The notes below the pieces were generated by a model that was not told the origin of the DNA, ran no database searches, and saw only the letters and a list, made by a program, of their open reading frames with translations. Below, piece by piece: positions 24,702 through 34,258 of a stretch of DNA of 64,000 nucleotides. The position numbers and the translations under genes are program-made. How positions within the stretch are numbered: position 1 is the first letter of the stretch; each line of letters opens with the position of its first letter. The DNA is from Clostridia bacterium (GTDB lineage: Bacteria > Bacillota > Clostridia > Oscillospirales > Acutalibacteraceae). The DNA is taken from positions 124,001-188,000 of the forward strand of contig JAFSYM010000015.1 in assembly GCA_017450005.1 (NCBI GenBank), given 5' to 3'.

Positions 24702-27680
24702 TTATCCGATCGGCTGCACGCGAACGGTAAAGTCGATGCGGCTGTCGTCCCACTTGCGTTCCGGCTCCACATGCTCAAAATAGCCGCGGCTGCCGCCGAT
24801 ATCCACCCCGCAGTCGAGATAGACAAACGTTTCGGCACAGGGAACCAGTTCGTCATCGTGCAGCGTTTGCTCGAGCAGATGCGGCGGACAGTGCGTCGCG
24901 CCGAAGATATACGGCTTCTCTGCGATGAATTGAAGTCCGCATCCGGCCGCATCCGTGACTGATCCGCTGCGCGTATCAAAGTGCGCGCCGTTTTCCATCG
25001 GACGGATGAAGTGCACGAAGTTATCCGTGACCGTCGTTTCAAACTTGCCGATATAGCACGCCTTATGGCGGTCCGGGTACGATTCGAGCGGCCCGCAGCC
25101 ATAGTAACGCATCTGTTCAAAGCCGGGCGCCATTGTAAACGCGACAGCCAAACGTGCCGGCATGGGCGCGAGCTCGCGCTTATCGAGCGTAAGATGCACG
25201 GTCATCGCGCCGTCACCGGTGAAAGAATAGCAGATCGTGCCGTGATAGACCGGTACAACGCTGGCGCCGCCGAGCGCAATGCGGCATGTGACGCGCACAC
25301 ATTCCCCGTCCGTTTCGACGTCGGCAGCGTATGTCTGCTGCGCCGCACATTCCATGGATGCGCTGCGCCGCTCCGCCGCCGCTTCCTGGCGGTTGTTGCC
25401 GTGCGCTTTCCACAGCTCGATATGGCTGGGTTTCGCGAGCAGATTTCTGCCGTCGTGAACGATTTGTGCAATGCGGCCGAATGCCAGATCCACGGTGTAC
25501 TGCGTCTGTCCCGCCTGTACGGTCAGGAATCTGCCTTCCCGTGCGACTATCGGCGCGGGCAGTATGGGATACACGGGCGCACTCGCTTCACGCAGTTGAA
25601 TCTGACTGAACCCGAGTTCAAATCCGGCGCTTGCCCACTCTGTATCGGCCGCCGTGCGGATAAAGAACGTCAGGAAGCATTCGCCCTGCTGCGGCAGAGC
25701 GGGCAGCGTGAAATCCACTGCCTGTTTTGTGCGCGGTGCAATCGAAATCGTCGGAAGCACACCGGATGCGACCGGCTCACCTTCGCAGTCAAGCCTCCAG
25801 TCGATCACCGTATCGGACAAATCGGTGAAGAAACGGCGGTTCTCAATATACAGCGTGCCGTCCTCAAGCATTGCGCGGAACGGTGCGTACGCCTGCTTCA
25901 TATCGTAGTAGCCCGGACGCGGCGTTCTGTCCGGAAAAACCATGCCGTCGATGCAGCAGATGCCGTCGTTCGGCCAGTCGCCGAAGTCGCCGCCGTATCG
26001 AAAGCCCTTTGTGCCGTCCGGTTTTGTCACTTCGATGGCATGGTCGGCAAACTCCCACACGCAAGCGCCGAACAGACCGTCGTATTTGTCGACAAGATCC
26101 ACATGCGCGTGAATGTCGCCCGTGCTCATCGAGCACACATATTCACAGAAGAAGAACGGCTTTCTGGAGTGGTTTTCCAGGTATTCGACCGTGTAGTCGA
26201 GGCCGGCATACATACGGCTCTCGACGTCGGAAATATCGACAAAGCATTCGCCCACCGGCACAGCCTTGAACTCAAGATGCGCGTTCTCATAATGCACAAG
26301 CGCCTTCGGATCGCGGGACTTAATGTATGTGCGCATGGCGCGGTGGTTCTTGCCGCAGCCGCTCTCGTTGCCCAATGACCAGAGCACCACGCAGCCATGG
26401 TTCTTGTCGCGCTCAAAAAGTCGTGCGGCACGGTCGACATAGGCCGGTTCCCACTCGTCGACCGTGGAAAGCATCGACCAGCGCATCCAATCCCATGTGT
26501 CGCGGTATTCAAAGCCCATGCCGTGCGTTTCGATATCCGCCTCGTCCACCAGCATAAAGCCCATGCGTTCCGCCATGTCCACGAAGCGCGGATCGTTCGG
26601 ATAGTGCGAGGTACGGATGCAGTTGACCGAGGCCTGCCGCAGCAGGACAAGATCGCGGCGCATATCCTCAAGCGTTACGGCATAACCCGTCTTTGGGTTC
26701 GAGTCGTGCCGATTGATGCCGTACGCCTTGACCTTGACGCCGTTGAGCAGGATCACCGCGCCGCAAAGATCAATCCTGCGCAGCGCGACCTGGAACGGGA
26801 TGACCTCGCCAGAAGCATCCACAAGAAGCGTATACACATACGGCGCTTCGCAGTTCCAAAGAATCGGATTCTCAAGCGTCAGGCTGCCCTTGCCGCCTGT
26901 GAGCACGCCGGATGCGCCGCACACGCCGTCCATATCCAGCAGCGTGACGATGCCGTCGACCGGAGTGTCCGCTTCCAATGTCAGAACAGCGCTGTCCAGC
27001 GTCTCGCTGACACTCTGGCGGATATACAGATCCCGCAGATGCGCCTTCGGCCGGTGCAGCAGATAAACCTCGCGGAAGATGCCGGACAGGCGGAAATGGT
27101 CCTGATCCTCCAGATAACTGCCGTCGCACCATTTGACGACCAGCACGTCGAAAGTATTCTCACCCGCATGCAGGTATTGAGAAATATTCAGCTCGCTCGT
27201 GCAGTGGCTGACCTGGCTGTAGCCGCAGAACGCGCCGTTGACAAACAAATAAAAGCAGGAGCTGATGCCTTCAAAGTTGATATATGTCTCGCCCGCGAGC
27301 TGCGCGTCGCCCAGTGTGACGGTCCGGCGGTAGTGTCCGCAAGGATTTTCCTGCGGCACATGCGGCGGATCCAGCGGAAACGGGTACTTCAGATTGGAAT
27401 ACAAAGGCACGTCATAGCCTGGACGCTGCGTAACCTGCCAGCAGAACGGCACGGTCATCGTCTCGTCCAGCGTCTCCGCAGGAAACGCTGCATCCAGATC
27501 CTCGAAGGTCGGATAGTAACGAAAGTCCCATTCGCCGCACAGATTCGTAAAACGCGAGGACCTCTCTCTGTCCATTGTGCGCGCCGTCGATTCGTCGGCA
27601 AACGGAACGTAGTACGCACGCGGCGCTTCACAGCCGACGTGCAGATGCTCAAGCTGTTTGTGATAAGGTTGCGGTATCAT
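24702..27680 (-). CDS. lacZ: Beta-galactosidase, GH2 (LacZ type)
   Basis: The 992-residue product is a full-length LacZ-type GH2 enzyme: N-terminal jelly roll (about 40-215), two Ig-like domains, TIM barrel and a C-terminal galactose-mutarotase-like domain (about 720-985). The acid/base is Glu439 (WSLGNESG) and the nucleophile Glu513 (FCEY). HDSNPKTG (about 325) and NCIRTSHYPND (about 353) are family landmarks. No signal peptide, so it cleaves lactose-type galactosides inside the cell. It overlaps the histidine phosphatase gene by ATGA, with an AAGGAG site. Confidence 0.93.
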   Translation of the reverse strand: MIPQPYHKQLEHLHVGCEAPRAYYVPFADESTARTMDRERSSRFTNLCGEWDFRYYPTFEDLDAAFPAETLDETMTVPFCWQVTQRPGYDVPLYSNLKYPFPLDPPHVPQENPCGHYRRTVTLGDAQLAGETYINFEGISSCFYLFVNGAFCGYSQVSHCTSELNISQYLHAGENTFDVLVVKWCDGSYLEDQDHFRLSGIFREVYLLHRPKAHLRDLYIRQSVSETLDSAVLTLEADTPVDGIVTLLDMDGVCGASGVLTGGKGSLTLENPILWNCEAPYVYTLLVDASGEVIPFQVALRRIDLCGAVILLNGVKVKAYGINRHDSNPKTGYAVTLEDMRRDLVLLRQASVNCIRTSHYPNDPRFVDMAERMGFMLVDEADIETHGMGFEYRDTWDWMRWSMLSTVDEWEPAYVDRAARLFERDKNHGCVVLWSLGNESGCGKNHRAMRTYIKSRDPKALVHYENAHLEFKAVPVGECFVDISDVESRMYAGLDYTVEYLENHSRKPFFFCEYVCSMSTGDIHAHVDLVDKYDGLFGACVWEFADHAIEVTKPDGTKGFRYGGDFGDWPNDGICCIDGMVFPDRTPRPGYYDMKQAYAPFRAMLEDGTLYIENRRFFTDLSDTVIDWRLDCEGEPVASGVLPTISIAPRTKQAVDFTLPALPQQGECFLTFFIRTAADTEWASAGFELGFSQIQLREASAPVYPILPAPIVAREGRFLTVQAGQTQYTVDLAFGRIAQIVHDGRNLLAKPSHIELWKAHGNNRQEAAAERRSASMECAAQQTYAADVETDGECVRVTCRIALGGASVVPVYHGTICYSFTGDGAMTVHLTLDKRELAPMPARLAVAFTMAPGFEQMRYYGCGPLESYPDRHKACYIGKFETTVTDNFVHFIRPMENGAHFDTRSGSVTDAAGCGLQFIAEKPYIFGATHCPPHLLEQTLHDDELVPCAETFVYLDCGVDIGGSRGYFEHVEPERKWDDSRIDFTVRVQPIG

Positions 27681-28399
27681 GTCACTGTCTCCTTTATTTC
27701 ATATCGCATGGCGGGGAAGGCCGCATGCAGATGCGAATAGTCGTTTAATTCCCGCAGGCGCACATCAAATCCCCACGGGCCGGTTCCGGTCTCGTAAAAA
27801 GCCAGACGCGTCACGGATGTGTTGGCAAAATCCGGATCAAACATCTGATTGTCGACGCCGAGCGCCTGCATGAGCAGAATCGTATTGAATATGCCGTGCG
27901 CGACTGCCATCACGCGTTCGCCGTTTTGAAAGCGCTGTCTGAATAAAGCGAGCGTCTTTTGCGCACGGGCAATATTATAGGCGCCGTCCAGTTCCTCGTC
28001 GTTGGGCAGAACAGTCTGACTGCCCTGCCATCCGTCCGTCATCTCCGCTGCAGGACAGAAAGCACGCAGTGCCTGAATCGGGCGGCCGGTGTAGTCCTCC
28101 CCCACGTTGCACTCCGTGAGGAGCGGAAGAATCTGCACACGCTTTGCGCCGTTCGGCGGCTGCGCCGCTGCGATTTCGGAAGCGGTTTGCGCGGCGCGGA
28201 TCAGCCCGCTCGAAAACAGTGCGTCGAGCGGATACTGCGCAAAGCGGGCTGCGAGCAGTTTGGCCTGCCGCATGCCGTCATCGCTCAAAGCGGAATCATA
28301 CCTGTCCGCCGCGCTCTTGCCGGAAACAATACCCGCATTTCCGCAGCTTTGCGCATGGCGTACAAGCAAAAGTTCAAATAAGCACTTCGGTTGTGGCAT
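27677..28399 (-). CDS. Histidine phosphatase family protein
   Basis: The 240-residue product has the phosphohistidine motif LLVRHAQS near the N-terminus (catalytic His at about residue 15), a downstream FSSGLIRAAQTAS segment (about 60), and the second catalytic His in VMAVAHGIF (about residue 160). It is a phosphoglycerate mutase-like phosphatase acting on a small phosphoester; the substrate is unknown. An AAGGTG site lies before ATG 28399, and the stop overlaps lacZ, so it is a member of the glycosidase operon. Confidence 0.88.
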   Translation of the reverse strand: MPQPKCLFELLLVRHAQSCGNAGIVSGKSAADRYDSALSDDGMRQAKLLAARFAQYPLDALFSSGLIRAAQTASEIAAAQPPNGAKRVQILPLLTECNVGEDYTGRPIQALRAFCPAAEMTDGWQGSQTVLPNDEELDGAYNIARAQKTLALFRQRFQNGERVMAVAHGIFNTILLMQALGVDNQMFDPDFANTSVTRLAFYETGTGPWGFDVRLRELNDYSHLHAAFPAMRYEIKETVT

Positions 28400-28408
28400 A
28401 TCGACACC

Positions 28409-29215
28409 TTATGTATACAGAGAATCCAGAATTTCAATCGCATGCGCGACTGCGCCGTCATTGTTCGATCGCACAACGTGCGTCGCGGCGGCGAGCGCTT
28501 CGGACGAACCGTTGCAGGGCACAAACGCGCCGGCAGCCGCCCGCAGCATGTCGACGTCGTTGTAGCCGTCTCCGGCTGCATAGACGCGCTCGTGCGGCAC
28601 ATGCAGCAGATCCGCGAGTTTCAGAAGTCCGCTGCCCTTGTCGACGCCTTTTTTGAGCACCTCGACGAACGTGCCGCGCGTCGGCAGAAAAGCGGGGTCG
28701 TCGATGGTGCGCAGATAGTCCTGCACCGCTGCGCTCTTTCCGTCCGGGCAGCAGAGCATCACCTTTGCCCACGGACGCGGCGCCTCGGCCGGATCGTCCG
28801 TTACCGTGTACGGGATACCCTGATTGGTAAAATGACGCTCGGTGCCGGGAGAAATATGGATGGCAAATGTGGCATTAAACGGATACATTTCCACGGAAAT
28901 ATCGGGGAACGCGGCACAGAACGCACGCACAAAGCCGACGCCCTCGTCGCCGATCCCGTCGCAGAACACAACGCACTGCGCGTTGAAGTCATACGCCATC
29001 GCGCCGTTGGACAGCAGCACTGGCGCATTGAACAGGTCGGCATGCGCGTATTGCCGCAGTCCCTGGAACGTGCGTCCGGTACTGGCGGTGAAGATGCCGC
29101 CGTTTGCTGTAAAATAACGGATCGCATCCAGAACAGAATCCGGCGTTTCGCCGTGATCGTCGTTGAGCGTGCCGTCAAAATCGCTGGCGAGCAGCACCTT
29201 GTCAAACTTACCCAT
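28409..29215 (-). CDS. HAD-IIB (Cof-type) phosphatase
   Basis: The 268-residue product is a Cof-like HAD hydrolase of subfamily IIB. Motif I is ASDFDGTLNDDHG (Asp at about residue 12), motif II is FTASTGRTF (about 41), motif III Lys is in EVLKKGVDKGSGL (about 195), and motif IV is AAGDGYNDVDML (about 218). The cap domain lies between motifs II and III. It hydrolyses sugar phosphates or similar. Its start overlaps the EFR1 gene by eight bases, and the histidine phosphatase follows nine bases after its stop. Confidence 0.9.
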   Translation of the reverse strand: MGKFDKVLLASDFDGTLNDDHGETPDSVLDAIRYFTANGGIFTASTGRTFQGLRQYAHADLFNAPVLLSNGAMAYDFNAQCVVFCDGIGDEGVGFVRAFCAAFPDISVEMYPFNATFAIHISPGTERHFTNQGIPYTVTDDPAEAPRPWAKVMLCCPDGKSAAVQDYLRTIDDPAFLPTRGTFVEVLKKGVDKGSGLLKLADLLHVPHERVYAAGDGYNDVDMLRAAAGAFVPCNGSSEALAAATHVVRSNNDGAVAHAIEILDSLYT

Positions 29216-29966
29216 CGGTATCCTCTATCTGTTCCTGTGTAAAGTGGAACACGTATCTGCCGTGTTTTTCGGTGGAGCGGCCGTACTCGATCGCGTGTTT
29301 CGGACAGCGCTGGATGCATGCCATGCACTGCTGGCAGTCGTCGCCCCAGAAAGGCATATCGTCCGCTATGCGGATGTTGCCGGTCGGACAAACCCTCATG
29401 CACAGGCCGCAGGCATTGCATGCCCATGTTGAGCGGAACGGCTTTGCGGAAAGCGCATATCTGTTGAACAGGTGCCCGCCGATAAATGTTTTAAAGAAGG
29501 CAAAACGGCCTATATGCACGTCGCTGCATCCGCAGTCGCGCGCGTTGATGTGATCGGCGATCTCGTGCAGACGCACATTCGCGTGGCGCACCTTTTCGAG
29601 CGCCTCGTCATCGTCCTCGACCTTGAACGCGACGATGTAGTTGTCCGGCATGATCAGCGACCACACGCCGTCCATGTGCATGCGCGCACCCAGCAGGCGC
29701 ATCGCGTAGCCGGCCTCGGCGCCGCAGGTGCACACTGCATAGCAGTAGGCGCCGCTCTCCACGGTGATGTTTTTCAGAAAATCGGAAACGATCCGCGGCA
29801 GACTCCACGCATAGATCGGAAACACCAGTCCGAAAACCTCGTTCTTTTTGACCTCAACAGGGAACGGCGTCTTTTTTGTGATACGCGTCACACTGTCACC
29901 GGTTTGCTGCGCGAGCGAACGCGCGACCCACTCGGAATTGCCGGTACCGGAAAAGTAATAGATCAT
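29208..29966 (-). CDS. EFR1-type flavodoxin/ferredoxin fusion protein
   Basis: The 252-residue product joins an N-terminal flavodoxin-like domain (IYYFSGTGNSEWVARSL, FMN phosphate loop at residues 2-18) to a C-terminal bicluster ferredoxin domain with two CxxCxxCxxxCP motifs (about residues 184-195 and 213-224). EFR1 proteins of Firmicutes are poorly characterised electron carriers or reductases. ATG 29966 is chosen because AGAGGTG sits seven bases upstream; earlier in-frame codons lie beyond the promoter's -10 box. As the first gene of the operon, it precedes HAD, phosphatase and glycosidase genes, an unexpected combination. Confidence 0.85.
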   Translation of the reverse strand: MIYYFSGTGNSEWVARSLAQQTGDSVTRITKKTPFPVEVKKNEVFGLVFPIYAWSLPRIVSDFLKNITVESGAYCYAVCTCGAEAGYAMRLLGARMHMDGVWSLIMPDNYIVAFKVEDDDEALEKVRHANVRLHEIADHINARDCGCSDVHIGRFAFFKTFIGGHLFNRYALSAKPFRSTWACNACGLCMRVCPTGNIRIADDMPFWGDDCQQCMACIQRCPKHAIEYGRSTEKHGRYVFHFTQEQIEDTDG

Positions 29967-29986
29967 GCCTTTCACCTCTTTGCAAC

Positions 29987-30015
29987 AGTGTAGCATATCC
30001 GAACGAGAATTACAA
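29987..30015 (-). promoter_or_regulatory. Promoter of the EFR1-to-GH2 operon
   Basis: Minus-strand TTGTAA (30015-30010), 17-base spacer and TACACT (29992-29987) lie 20 bases before ATG 29966. It may drive all seven genes down to the terminator at 21.3 kb; no internal terminator was seen. Confidence 0.65.
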
Positions 30016-30022
30016 CACAAAT

Positions 30023-30934
30023 CTATGCTTCCATGTGATCCAAAAACCGCGTCTGCGCATCCGGGACGATCAGTTTCCGCTGCGCACGGATCATATTTTC
30101 GCGAAGGCGGTCGCTGTCTAAAAGCCGGCAGATATACGATACGTCGTCTGCGGTGCTTTTTCCTGAAAATGCTGCATCTGTTCCGGATAGAAAAGCGGCG
30201 TTTTTCACCGCGCGCGCAGACGCCGTATGCAGCAGGGCGACCGGCTTCTCATGCACTGCCGCTGCACAGACAAAAGCGGGATAAGCCGGCATAAAGACGG
30301 CATCACAAGCGGAAAGTCCTAAGGGAAACGACGACTGTAAGTCCGATACATATACGTTCTCATGTGCGGTAAAAGCGCGCATCCAGCCGTTTCGGCGTAC
30401 TTCACCGCTGCCGAGCAGCAGAATCTGCGCCGTCGGACAAAAGCTCTGCACCGCCGAAACAAAGCTCTTCAGGACGGTCAGAGAAACGGTATCGCCGATT
30501 GCAAGATACACAGGCTGCGTCTCCCGCAGTCCCAGCATGCGGCAGCTATCAACGCGAGGCAGCGCCGTCCGGTACGCTTGCGGCAGCGGTACGCCGCATA
30601 CGCGAACCGCTTTGTCCTGGATGCCGTGCGTGATAAAATCGAAAGAGAGCTGTTCGTGCGCGATCAGGCACAAAGACACACTGCCGGACGGGAACCGCTG
30701 TGTGCAGAAATAGTCGGGCGCAAGATAAACTGTACGCACAGGCAGCGCGCGGTGCGGCAGGACGGACGTCTCGGCACACAGCAGCGTGTCGAATCCGCCC
30801 TCATGCAGTCTCGCACGCAGATACGAAGCGGATTCCCATGCGACAAGTGCACAGCGGTGTCCGCGCGATTCCAGCAGTTCTTTTGCCGTTCGCATCGTTT
30901 GCACACGCAGCCGGCAACACAACAGGATATTCAT
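30023..30934 (-). CDS. Glycosyltransferase-like protein (UgtP/MurG-like fold)
   Basis: The 303-residue product begins MNILLCCRLRVQTMRTAKEL, a Rossmann-type opening like those of GT-B glycosyltransferases (MGDG synthase/MurG relatives), and its second half holds a strand-rich segment AQILLLGSGEVRR (about 172-184) with a later PAYPAFVCAAAVHEKP stretch (about 228-243) in the position where nucleotide-sugar binding loops occur. Classical GT28 motifs are weak, so this is a tentative call. ATG 30934 is selected since the longer frame starts before the hairpin region and a GGTGAT site precedes this codon. It is monocistronic. Confidence 0.5.
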   Translation of the reverse strand: MNILLCCRLRVQTMRTAKELLESRGHRCALVAWESASYLRARLHEGGFDTLLCAETSVLPHRALPVRTVYLAPDYFCTQRFPSGSVSLCLIAHEQLSFDFITHGIQDKAVRVCGVPLPQAYRTALPRVDSCRMLGLRETQPVYLAIGDTVSLTVLKSFVSAVQSFCPTAQILLLGSGEVRRNGWMRAFTAHENVYVSDLQSSFPLGLSACDAVFMPAYPAFVCAAAVHEKPVALLHTASARAVKNAAFLSGTDAAFSGKSTADDVSYICRLLDSDRLRENMIRAQRKLIVPDAQTRFLDHMEA

Positions 30935-30985
30935 ACAAATCACCGTGTGTAGTATATGGAAAGAACGCAATTTTAATAAAAATAG

Positions 30986-31046
30986 AAGCCGCTTCTCCTT
31001 TGCAGGGAAAGCCGATTGCCTGACTGCCTGCAAAAGTGCGGCTTCG
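30986..31046. terminator. Terminator after the TgpA gene
   Basis: GAAGCCGC (30986-30993) pairs with GCGGCTTC (31039-31046) and an inner TTTGCAGG/CCTGCAAA pairing extends it. T-rich stretches flank both sides, so it can end the MoxR-DUF58-TgpA unit on the minus strand. Confidence 0.75.
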
Positions 31047-31095
31047 TTTTCATGATTGATATTTGCGACAAGTTATGAATCGTAAAGCTGAACGC

Positions 31096-33171
31096 TTACA
31101 GAACGCCGCGCAGGTATCTGTAATAGATGCGCTGTGGAAGGTTCCATCGGCGAAGACAGGCAGCGGAAACTGCGTCGCAGTATGCGCGCATACTTGCTCT
31201 GTGCTCGGTCGTCATTGCGTGATCGCTGAACTTTGCCTCGCGGTACAGACGCAGCGCTTCTTCACTGCCGTTTACCTTTACCGGACAAATCTTTTGCAGC
31301 GCGCATGCATACGCATACAATCCGAGGATACGCTCGCGCTCGTCGCCGCCGTCGAGCTTTTGCAGCATACGGCGAAGGCGCAGCCGTCGAAACAGAATCC
31401 ACAATGCGGCGAGCAGCGGCAGAAGCAGAAGCAGCCACAGCGGGGAGATGTGACTTTCCTGCTGCCGGGGGATTTCCACAGGGACAGGATCGGGAACCGG
31501 CGCCGGCGCGCCGACCGGATTGCGCAGCGCCTTGCGCGAACCGGCAGAACCGGGTGTTTCTCCGTCCGTCTCATCGGACTGGTCATAGCCGGGCGTGACT
31601 TCAAATGGCACAAATCCGACACCGTCCAGATAGTATTCCGCCCACGCGTGCGCGTTTGCCTCGGTCAGCACGACCGGCTCGCCTGCCGGTACTTTCTGCG
31701 CTTCGGAAGCGGTGAGATGATACCCCTCGACATATCGCGCCGGAATGCCGCACATGCGCAGCAGCAGCACGGCAGCCGTGGCATAATGCACACTGTAGCC
31801 GCGTCCCTGCTCGAGCGTCTCGCGCACGAAATCCGTCTTCACGCGCGTTTCAACCGATTCATCGTAGGTGATGTTTTTGTGCAGGAATGTGCGGATGGAT
31901 GTGAGTATCTGCGTCTTGGAACGCATTTGCGGACTGCCGAATGCTGCGGCCAAGGCATCTGCCGCCTCCTGCGGAACGGCCAGATCAACGTTTTGCGCAT
32001 AGGCGGCGAACGATCCCTCCATGCGCGAGAGCACGGAATCCGAATCGGCCGCTGCGCGCTGCGACGCGGCATACAGTGTATCGGGGTCTGTCGGAATGCA
32101 CTGGAACGATTCAACCGCGGGGAACTTGGCGTCGCCGATCAGCGTTTCGTCAAGCTGTTCAATCTCTCCGGCTCCATACGGCAGGTAGCCATGCGCCTTA
32201 CAAGCCGAGATATTTTGGACCGTTATTTTTTGCGGTTTCAGCGCGTTTTGCGCGGAGAGATTGGAATAAACCGCAGTCTGGCCGTAGAAGTTTTCGCTGT
32301 GCAGCCAGGAAAACAGCTCGCCGTACGCGTCGCGTGCAGCGGCAGACAGCGGCTGCCATGCGTCGCCTGTGTACGTTTCGTAAACGGCGCCGCGCAGATA
32401 CAGCGCTGTCGGGCTTTCCATCGTCAAACGAATCGCCGGCGTTTCGTTTTTGTGCCACGCGGACAATCTGCCGAGCTGTCCCTCCGGCATGGAATTCGTG
32501 CGCCTGTCGTACGCGAGCGCGTGTGCGGCAGAGCGAATCCCCTGCACCGCCTTCTGCTGCGGCGCATCGCGCAGCAGAGCGCCGCATCCGGCGGTCAGCG
32601 CAGCACACAGCAGAACGGCAACACTGCGCTGCACCGACGCGCGCAGATCGCTGCCGCGCTGGCTGCACAAAAGCAGCATACCGATCACAAGCGCGGCGGT
32701 ACCGGCACCGACCGGCAGTACGCCTATAACGCTCCCCTCAAGCACGGGCATCAAAAGCGGCACGAGCCAAAGTACGCTGCTGCGATAAGCCGCACGGCTT
32801 TGCAGTGCGGCGCCGCTGACCGCAAAGAAGATCCACAGCGGCCAAAGGCTGCCCTGCGGCTTTTCGGCAAGGTAAATGTGTCCGGTCGACAGCTGCAGCG
32901 CCGTAAAGAAGTCATAGATAAGATAGGAAAAACACTTGTAGCGGATCACCGCCGGAATCAGTGATGCGGCAGCGGCGCACGGCAAAACGAACCTGCCGAA
33001 GCGCATACTTTGTAAAAAGCACATCGCTGCGGCAAGCAGCCACAAAACCGGCCATGCGACGACCCACCGAATCCCCAACGACGGGAACGCTGCCGCTGTC
33101 AGCAGCACATGTCCCAGCGTCAGCGGCAGGAGTGTCAAATCCGAGGATAAATTTATCCTGCGCACATTCAT
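31096..33171 (-). CDS. TgpA-type transglutaminase-like membrane protein, catalytic Cys replaced
   Basis: The 691-residue product has an N-terminal membrane region of about six helices (residues 15-200), an extracytoplasmic region, a transglutaminase-like core (about 400-540) and a C-terminal membrane helix (about 590) with a cytoplasmic tail. In the core the nucleophile position reads GYSVHYATA: Ser460, encoded AGT, replaces the expected Cys (TGT), while the partner His (NAHAWAEYY, about 507) and the acidic FEVTPG residue remain. It may therefore be a pseudoenzyme or a serine variant. It forms an operon with MoxR and DUF58, a widespread set tied to envelope protein assembly. ATG 33171 lies four bases from the DUF58 stop. 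Confidence 0.88.
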   Translation of the reverse strand: MNVRRINLSSDLTLLPLTLGHVLLTAAAFPSLGIRWVVAWPVLWLLAAAMCFLQSMRFGRFVLPCAAAASLIPAVIRYKCFSYLIYDFFTALQLSTGHIYLAEKPQGSLWPLWIFFAVSGAALQSRAAYRSSVLWLVPLLMPVLEGSVIGVLPVGAGTAALVIGMLLLCSQRGSDLRASVQRSVAVLLCAALTAGCGALLRDAPQQKAVQGIRSAAHALAYDRRTNSMPEGQLGRLSAWHKNETPAIRLTMESPTALYLRGAVYETYTGDAWQPLSAAARDAYGELFSWLHSENFYGQTAVYSNLSAQNALKPQKITVQNISACKAHGYLPYGAGEIEQLDETLIGDAKFPAVESFQCIPTDPDTLYAASQRAAADSDSVLSRMEGSFAAYAQNVDLAVPQEAADALAAAFGSPQMRSKTQILTSIRTFLHKNITYDESVETRVKTDFVRETLEQGRGYSVHYATAAVLLLRMCGIPARYVEGYHLTASEAQKVPAGEPVVLTEANAHAWAEYYLDGVGFVPFEVTPGYDQSDETDGETPGSAGSRKALRNPVGAPAPVPDPVPVEIPRQQESHISPLWLLLLLPLLAALWILFRRLRLRRMLQKLDGGDERERILGLYAYACALQKICPVKVNGSEEALRLYREAKFSDHAMTTEHRASMRAYCDAVSAACLRRWNLPQRIYYRYLRGVL

Positions 33172-33175
33172 GATG

Positions 33176-34258
33176 TCAATCCATTTCCTGTAAATATTGT
33201 CTGAGCGTCTGCGGCGTCAGGTCGTGCGTATCCTCTGCCTTCTCGACACAGCGGATCACACGTACCGTCTCCTGCGGCAAAACGTCGTCGGACGAGGTGA
33301 ACCAGATTGTCTGGCCGAACTGCGTGCAGTCCGGCAGCATCTCGCTGCTCTCGCGGTCGCGCCGCAGCAAAAGCGGCAATGCGCCGTAAAGCGTGTCCGC
33401 ATCCGCGATGCGCTGCAGGGCGACTAAGCCGTCCTGCACAAATCCGAGCGTAAACGGACAGCCTGTATCGACAAGCGCCTCGCAGAAGGAAAACACAGCG
33501 CCGGCGAGCGCGTCGAGCACATCCGCCGTACCCTCGCGCCTGTCCCAGAATACAAGCAGAGACCGGTCCTCCAGCGCGCCCGGTTCCCGGTAGATCAGCT
33601 TATCGAGTTTGGATGAGAGCTTCCAATGAATGCCGCTGACTGCGTCGCCCGGCGTATACTCACGCAGCCAGACTGTCTGCGTTCTGTCCGTGCCGCGCAC
33701 ATTTTCGCGCGGTTCATCCGTTTCCAGCGCGCGCGACGCCTGCCGCAGCGGCGGCAGATGCAGCGGATAAATCTGCGGGAGAACGGTACAGTATGCCGCC
33801 GTGTCATCCCGATGCTTCAAATAAAACAAACCTGCCCAGTCGTACAGTCGTATCTGCCGCACATGCGCGTGCATACTGCCGCAATGCGCCGCGTGCAGTT
33901 CAAATTCTCCCGTAAATCCGTCCGGCCGCGCTTGAAGCGGCACGCGAAGCGCATGTACCTCGCCGGTCAGTCGATTTTCGACCGTCAGCAAAACCGCCGT
34001 CTCGCCGACGGGACGCCAGAAGCCGAACCGCAGTGTGACTGTACCCTGCACGGCAGTCTGTTTTTCGGCAGAATCCGACAGTGTGACCGCGCATCGTACC
34101 GTCCGGCGCGCAAGCAGGTTCCACAGTATGCTCTCCGGCAGCAGTAAAACCAAAAACAGAACGCCGATCAGCGCCGCTTTCGCCGCCGTCAGCAGCCATA
34201 CGACTGCAAACGACACGAGCAGAACGACCCAGAGCAGCGTTCTTTCCCATCGTTTCAC
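33176..34258 (-). CDS. DUF58 domain protein
   Basis: The 360-residue product has two N-terminal membrane helices (about residues 8-45), a beta-rich linker and a DUF58 region (about 195-260) with the family signature DRTQTVWLREYTPGDAVSGIHWKLSSKLDKL, shortened here to its core RxYxPGD...IHWK, followed by a vWA-like fold with LLVFWDRREG. DUF58 proteins act with MoxR ATPases and TgpA proteins. It overlaps moxR by ATGA and sits just before the TgpA gene. The biochemical role is unknown. Confidence 0.88.
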   Translation of the reverse strand: MKRWERTLLWVVLLVSFAVVWLLTAAKAALIGVLFLVLLLPESILWNLLARRTVRCAVTLSDSAEKQTAVQGTVTLRFGFWRPVGETAVLLTVENRLTGEVHALRVPLQARPDGFTGEFELHAAHCGSMHAHVRQIRLYDWAGLFYLKHRDDTAAYCTVLPQIYPLHLPPLRQASRALETDEPRENVRGTDRTQTVWLREYTPGDAVSGIHWKLSSKLDKLIYREPGALEDRSLLVFWDRREGTADVLDALAGAVFSFCEALVDTGCPFTLGFVQDGLVALQRIADADTLYGALPLLLRRDRESSEMLPDCTQFGQTIWFTSSDDVLPQETVRVIRCVEKAEDTHDLTPQTLRQYLQEMD

